From Cryptomeria japonica (lineage: Eukaryota; Streptophyta; Pinopsida; Cupressales; Cupressaceae): a stretch of DNA of 64,000 bases. Where the stretch lies: assembly GCF_030272615.1 (NCBI RefSeq), contig NC_081411.1, positions 38,882,640 to 38,946,639 of the forward strand, given 5' to 3'. Both the position numbers and the translations under genes were made by a program. The notes beneath the pieces were generated by a model. That model saw only the letters and a list, made by a program, of their open reading frames with translations, searched no databases and was not told where the DNA came from. Positions 58,207 through 64,000 of this stretch are shown here, piece by piece. Positions within the stretch are counted from its first letter, which is position 1, and each line of letters begins with the position of its first letter.

Positions 58207-59350
58207 GATATGGTAAACAAAAATCATCTATCCTTTTCAAAAAAGTGAATATCCTTTTCAGAACAGTAACATGAGATTCCCTAGGATCAGCATGAAATCT
58301 AGCAACAAGACATACAACATTCATTATATCAGGGCTATTATAAATTAAATACAACAATCCAAGAATCATAGATCTATATCTAGTCGGATTTTCTTTCAAG
58401 GAATCATCTTCTTTTGTCAACTTTCATCTAGTCACCATTCGTGTACCAATTGGCTTTGATACATCCAAATCAAATTTCTTCAATAGTTCCTTCACATACT
58501 TGGATTGAGATGTGAAGATAGCATTATCCGATTGAGTAATTTGAAATCCCCAAAATAATTTCATTTCACCAATCATAGACATCTCAAAATCATTTTGCAA
58601 CTCTTCAGCAAATTTCTTACACAAAATGTTATTCTGATTAATCTAGAAATAAAAATTACTGTCAGTAGTGTCTTTAATTAATTAGAGATTCATCAAATAC
58701 TTATCCAATCTAGCATACTAGGCTATTAGTGCTTTCTTCAATCTATACAATGCTTCCTTCAGCCAAAAGACATGTCCTTTTCATCTATCAACTGAAATCC
58801 ATCTGGTTACTCAATGTAGACTTCTTCTTCCAATTCACCATTAAGAAAGGCTGATTTGACATCCATCTGATTAACCTTAAAATATTTATAAGAAACTTAT
58901 GCAAGAAATAATCTAACATCTTCAATTCTAGATATCAGAGCAAAAATCTCCTCATAATTATTACCTATCATCTATGAATATCACTTACAAACAAGTATAA
59001 CTTTGTTCCTAACAAGTTTACCCTGTTCATTAAACTTATTCTAGAATACCAATTTCTAGTTCTAATTACATTCTTATCCTTAGGTCCAGGAACAAGAATA
59101 CATATATTATTCTTTTCAATATGATTTAGTTCTTCTTCCATTTCTTTACCCCAATTTTCATCTTTACATGCTTCATCAACATCTTTGGGTTCAATCTTAG
59201 AAATGAAGAAAATTTATTCAACAAGTCTTCTTCGAGTCATCACACCTTTATTCTTATAACCTATGATCTAATTCTATAAATGATTCAACCTCACATACCT
59301 TAGAGTTTTAGGATTTTCTTGAATTTCATATTCCTAAACTCTTTCTTTTA
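58207..59350 (-). pseudogene. Reverse transcriptase of the minus-strand copia element
   Basis: Clear near the C-terminal end: MCKKFAEELQNDFEMSMIGE then MKLFWGFQITQSDNAIFTSQ and SKYVKELLKKFDLDVSKPIG (58624-58445), then RYRSMILGLLYLIYNSPDIM. The upstream part (58650-59350) is decayed with frameshifts but keeps the motif A region around 58840-58870 (DVKSAFLNGELEEEVYI-like, by reading through breaks). Confidence 0.8.
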
Positions 59351-59599
59351 CACTAGCTCCTGCACCTTCTCTTTGATTTTCTAGCTCTTCTAGATGAATC
59401 TAAACTTGGTTCTAGGATCGCACTTGCTTTCCTTTATTTGAACTATCATCCTAATAATCAGAGTCATATCAACAAGATCTGATATGTCTTACGCTACTTT
59501 CATCAACCTTCACATTAGTACTTTCAACTATCTTTTTCACTCTTTTATTGTAACACCGATAGGCCTTCCTTCTAGTAGAATAACCAAAAAATATTCCTT

Positions 59600-60260
59600 C
59601 ATCACATCTAACATCACACTTCCCTAGATCTTCATCTCTTTTAATATAGTATTTACTTCTAAATATTATTTAGTATCTAATAGTAGGAGCAAGACCAAAC
59701 CATTAATCATAGGGAGTCTTATGAGAATCGCCTTTGGTATGCACCCAGTTAAGAGAAAATATTGCAGTACACTTACAACTTCTCTCCAATACACATGCAG
59801 AAAATTTCCTTCAATCATCATGGTTCTAGTAGATTTTGAATTGTTATATTCTTCCTCTCCACAACATTGTTTTTTTGTGGTGTCATAGGTGTAGATAATT
59901 GTCTCTTAACTCTATGCTCTTCACAATATGCATTAAGCTCACTAGAAGTGAATTATCCACTTTTATCAGATCTCAGACACTTCAGATTCAATCCAATCTC
60001 AATCATGGATTTGAAAATACTGAATTTCTCCAATGCTTTAGAATTATGCCTTAAGAAAGTAACCCACATCATCCTTGAATAATCATCAATCAACAACATA
60101 AAATACCTGTCATCGTGCAAGCTTCTCACTCTAGAAGGACCACACATAAATATGCACAAGATCACACAATCCATTATAACTATACTATTTTCTCTTATAA
60201 TTAACTCTTATATGCTTCCCTAATCGACATTCCTTACATATTGGATTAGAAGACTGCATT
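59600..60260 (-). pseudogene. Integrase of the minus-strand copia element
   Basis: VRSLHDDRYFMLLIDDYSRM and MWVTFLRHNSKALEKFSIFK then LKCLRSDKSGEF (60130-59940) show the first and second catalytic Asp regions. The CKEC-type zinc region lies near 60250. It is broken by frameshifts after 59940. Confidence 0.8.
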
Positions 60261-60262
60261 AA

Positions 60263-60548
60263 CTAAGGTAGATCTCTTACTACTTGAGTAGAACTTATCT
60301 TAACCATGCAATAAAAGTTTACATGACACATTCTTCTATGCCATAGCCAACTTTCATGAATCTGAGTAATCAAATAAGTTTTACCACCAACATTCAAGTG
60401 AAAGATATTACCTGGAGTCTTTGTAGCGAATGCAATCTCAATTTCAGAGCTATTCAAGATCTTACATTTGCCTTTTTTGAATTGCAAGTTATATCCCTTA
60501 TCAACCATCTGACCAACACTCAAAAGGTCATCAGTCAAGCCTTGTTAT
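60263..60548 (-). pseudogene. GAG-pre-integrase domain, minus-strand copia element
   Basis: GLTDDLLSVGQMVDKGYNLQ, FKKGKCKILNSSEIEIAFAT, then ESWLWHRRMCHVNFYCMVKI (minus strand). It is open for 91 codons. In normal copia proteins protease sequence precedes LTDDLLSVG; here a stop (TAA) and the end of ORF-X precede it. The junction is therefore at about 60548. Confidence 0.85.
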
Positions 60549-62334
60549 TTTGCATTTGGATCAATTGAGGTGGCATCCATCTCAAGGTTAACCACCATGG
60601 TATCAACAGGAAAGGACTATCTTTTTCCCCTTGTTCTGGAGTGGGTGACTCTGACAGAATTTGTCTCTTCTTTGATTTGCATTGTCTTTTCTCTTTGTCC
60701 TCCTTTTACCTATTTCTGTGAACCTGTAGCACAAGATAGGACAAGAGAATTAGATATCAAGACCTTAGTGGGTGAGGTCAAGTCTTTCTTTGAGCTTTTT
60801 CTCAACCTTTTCTTTTTAAGTCACTTCTCTATTCATCGAATGACCAAGATTGTCCTAGTTTGAATCTATTCCTCCTCATATTTCCTCTATTTAATCTTTG
60901 GTATTAATCCTTGCTGCCTATCATGAATAAATTTGGGATCAAGAAAATCACTTTCATCATCAACTATGTTTGCAGTGTTTATCTTCAGGCCACAATCCCT
61001 AATTTGTTGCACTATGAGTCTTAGGTGAGCTCTTTTTCAGACTTCATACTCATCCACACAATCTGCCCAAAAGTCTTCTAGATCAAGTACATGTCAAAAA
61101 TTATCCCTAAATGTAAAGTGTGTCATTGCAAATCCTTTAGTATCAAACTCAGTGTGGGGAAAATACAACTAAAAGTTGAACCTTTTGAACTCCAATTCCA
61201 AATTCAAAGCATATGAAACACTGTTACAAGTGTAATATGTTAGTTCAATGGGAAAGAAACCCATGTTTGGTGTTATTCCCCATATTTCTTATCTATATGA
61301 GCAAGTTGCATGCAAATTTCAATTAACACTTGCCTGTCAAAGACATATCTTGGTAATTTGTAGGGTTCTCCTTCATAACCACTAACCCTCAAATAAGTGA
61401 ACTTGGAGAACTAAATACAGAAGCTACCATATATATTTATAAATTGCATATCTTCTTCAGTTAATCTCTTATGAATATCTCCTTTCAACTCAAATACTAA
61501 CTTGCCAATAAAAATATTATGAACCTTGTAGCAATTTTCAGTGACCCTATGTTGTTGCAAATGTGGGTGATATTCATGTATCCTCATATCATTCTACCAA
61601 ATTTCATGATATAGACCTACCCATTGACGGGTGCAGGCTAAACAATATATAAGGTAAGAGGACATATGAGATTTTTTATTTCCAAAACAACTCAAACCCT
61701 CATGCATTCTTTCTCTAATTAACACTGCCCAATCTATGTATCACTTTTCACCAAAAATGACTTGAATAAAGAAATACATCCAATCCTCCCAATAAAAGGC
61801 TATCTAATTTCCTCGCATTCTATGTAATAAGATGACTATATCCTTTACTTCCTGAATCAGATGCTCTTGGGTAAATGGGCTTGGAAATCTTGAAACTCCC
61901 TTTTAAAATTTCAACAACCAATTTCTTGCAATGACACTCCTATAACATGACTTCTTAGAGAAAAGTCCTTGCGACTTGCATACCATCCAGTCTTTATATT
62001 ATTCATTCTCTGGTATTTTCATTATGGCAGAAATAACCTCCCAACTTATTGTAAGAAAAACCTTACCCTCTGCGTCTCTTATCCACCTTTCTACAAGATC
62101 ATATTTGCTCATACATTCCAAAACTACTTCTAGACATGACACAACTGGAGGAAATGTTGCAGCTTCTACCAACCCACTATCTGATTTTTTCTGCATCAAA
62201 GGGGAATTAGCAGAATTATGTACTCTTTCATGGAATTCCTCTAAGTCTACTAACAATAGATAAGTATCTTCTATGTCAGGTAGGGAACTAACTAACCAAG
62301 ACTTCTAGTCTATTTGAGGCACTTTCGATCTCAT
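60549..62334 (-). pseudogene. ORF-X copy 3, fused upstream of a copia pol
   Basis: Begins MRSKVPQID at 62334 (minus). An 85-codon open piece (62256-61999) ends in WIRDAEGKVFLTISWEVISA. It continues through stops: DWMVCKSQGLFSKKSCYRSV, WEDWMYFFIQVIFGEK, IRERMHEGLSCFGNKKSHMS and SYLIYCLACTRQWVGLYHE, and later GEPYKLPRYVFDRQVLIEIC. The last part is lysine-rich and ends near DATSIDPNAK with TAA at about 60550. The N-terminal half aligns by eye with copy 2 at 8385. Function unknown. It stands where gag and protease should be. Confidence 0.55.
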
Positions 62335-64000
62335 TTTAGCTTTACAATTAGGAAATGCACATCAGGAATAATTGACTAAACCGATTGAAAATATCAAATA
62401 ACACTTTCAATTTATGAAAACCAACGAGAAAAGAGGAATAACTTGAGCTCACCTTTCATGTAGAACTAAGAATTTACAGAGTCGAGGGCAAGAAATGCTG
62501 CCTGTGCTAATCTTCTACTTACCAAATTGGGTAAATAATAAAGGCAAGTAGCTTGTTTTAAATAAAATAGATCTTAGGGATTGGCTTGAAATATCAGTCG
62601 CATGATTAGTCATGATTTGAATACTGCATACTCATTCGTGCCAAATCATGCCAAAAAGATCAAATTCTGATAGTTTATTAATAACAAGTCTTTTCTCCTC
62701 CATATACTTTACTTGAAATGATTACTTGGAGTGATTATTCCTAAGTACAAATTTTCATCACAATTCATTTTCTTGAGGTTCACCTTTTAAATTCAGAATA
62801 TTCCCTATATGTTGACACTTGTCCACTTTATCTCCAAAATCACCAATCCTCGGATGTTGAACCTTGAACCTTGAACCTTTTGAGAAGAAGTTCAAAGTTT
62901 CAAGTTCAAAAAGCATAAGTACAAAACACACGAACATGCCTAAGCTTACCCTTTACAAAACATGACTTACACAAGACTTGTTTACATATGTTGAACCTTG
63001 AACCTTGAACCACTCTAAAGGTTCAGGGTTCAAATTCAATGAACTATGACCACCAAGACCTTAAGAGCCTTATTAAAAACAAAGTCGTTATACCACATAC
63101 CATACTGGAATTTGAACCTAGAACTCTATAGCGATTCAAGAGAAGGGTTCAATTCAATAAAAATTGTAAAGGGGAAAACTTTAGAAGACATAAAAAAAGA
63201 CTTCATATAAGCATGGACTAATAGTGACTGAACTAGAGTTGTTGCAAAAAGCTGATTTATACGGTGGCAAAATTAGGCCGAGCATTAGATGGAGGAGAAG
63301 AATTAGACAAAAAACTAGAATTTGGGATCTCAAGAAAATATTTAGCTGATGAATCTACTGAAAAGTCGACTGCTGAATTTGTTGTATTTGCTAAATTTTT
63401 TGTTGTCCTTGATCTCATCTGTTATGGTCATAATTCAGTATGCTCAATACGATCCTCAATTTGTCTTGTGTGATACTTTCTCATATGTTGTTAATACCTA
63501 TTTTGCACATAAAACTAGAAAATAGAATCACTAGGTACTTAGAAAAATAACCTCAAAAGGTTGTAATACTGTTGTCAATACCAAAACAACAAAAAATGGA
63601 ACTTTTTTGAGCTATAATGGCTCATATATGGCCCACCAGATGTGCTAAAAATTGGTGGCATGAAGGATTGCACCCATGATGCTAAGTGTGAAATAAATCA
63701 ATCCTATAAAACATGGAAATACCTTTGAGGCTATGGGTTGCTCAAGTTGAAGGTTAATCTTAAGAGACCAAGCCATCTTCCTATCTTGATGGATCTCCTA
63801 CAATTAACTTCTTATGAGAAAAAGGTAAAATGTCTTGCATGTGATGAAAAACCCATCCTAATGGAGGCGATACACCAAAATGATGCAATTATCCTTGTTG
63901 TCCTAAAAATATAAACAACTGCAACAAAGACCAAAATTTATTTCACAAATCAAATAAGATCATGAAATTTATAAACATTTCATGCGAAGCTTCAAAGTTA
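62335..64000. other. No recognised gene; TTGAACC repeat clusters
   Basis: Probably the 5' region of the minus-strand element, but no LTR was found. TTGAACC occurs in tandem (three units each) at 62860-62880 and 62993-63011, with an inverse GGTTCA near 63020. The frame at 63264-63473 (+) lacks support. Confidence 0.4.

Larger units (their letters stand above)
48658..62334 (-). mobile_element. Chimeric copia-type element on the minus strand, interrupted twice
   Basis: From right to left: ORF-X (62334-60549), GAG-pre-integrase, integrase, RT, RNase H (60548-50580), polypurine tract, and a 3' LTR (49964-48658). It is split by a gypsy-type element (51163-58206) and a TRIM (50226-50570). The usual copia gag, zinc knuckle and protease are absent. 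The 5' LTR is not in the window, so the right edge is only a minimum. Confidence 0.75.

Noticed and set aside
60570-60863. 97-codon plus-strand frame starting MASISRLTTM
   Set aside because: Antisense to the C-terminal part of ORF-X copy 3.
63264-63473. 69-codon plus-strand frame starting MAKLGRALDG
   Set aside because: Too short, no recognisable motif, in an AT-rich flank.
1-64000. tRNA, rRNA or bacterial-type operon signals
   Set aside because: No cloverleaf, rRNA core or operon pattern was seen; the only tRNA-related motifs are retroelement primer-binding sites.

Overview
The window reads as nuclear DNA of a seed plant with a very large, repeat-packed genome. A conifer or other gymnosperm is the best guess; this is an inference from element style and decay, and no species-level marker was seen. 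Almost everything recognisable is a retrotransposon or its remains. Every long reading frame is broken by stops or frameshifts, and no intact host gene was found.

Layout. 1-4590: the 3' part of an LTR element carrying a coiled-coil protein of unknown type (called ORF-X here), then its polypurine tract and LTR; the LTR holds a 994-bp inverted-repeat DNA transposon. 4596-5549: a truncated LTR of another element on the minus strand. 5550-6840: nothing recognised. 6925-8190: an exact 84-bp tandem array flanked by a shorter repeat. 8385-11400: a second, more complete ORF-X. 12712-17018: a decayed multi-exon gene on the minus strand with duplicated exons. 17191-17622: an exact 54-bp (18-codon) tandem array.

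18880-42128 is a three-level nest. A plant L1-type LINE is split by a Ty1/copia element (20262-35290), whose 5' LTR is in turn split by a Ty3/gypsy chromovirus (21103-28891, 5-bp target duplication ATCCT). 43119-44189 is a solo LTR with perfect TTCTT duplications, sitting in an unidentified coding fragment.

48658-62334 is a minus-strand copia-type element. Its usual gag and protease are missing and a third ORF-X lies directly upstream of the GAG-pre-integrase domain. This element is itself split by a gag-only gypsy-type element (51163-58206) and by a 345-bp TRIM element with perfect CTACT duplications (50226-50570).

The most novel item is ORF-X: three diverged copies in 64 kb, one ending in a copia-style LTR/PPT and one joined to a copia pol. 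The other notable structures are the TRIM, the two exact-period arrays, the multi-exon pseudogene, a third reading frame at the 3' end of the LINE, and a palindrome shared by all copia-type LTRs here. Regions of more than 300 bases where nothing was recognised are listed as such.
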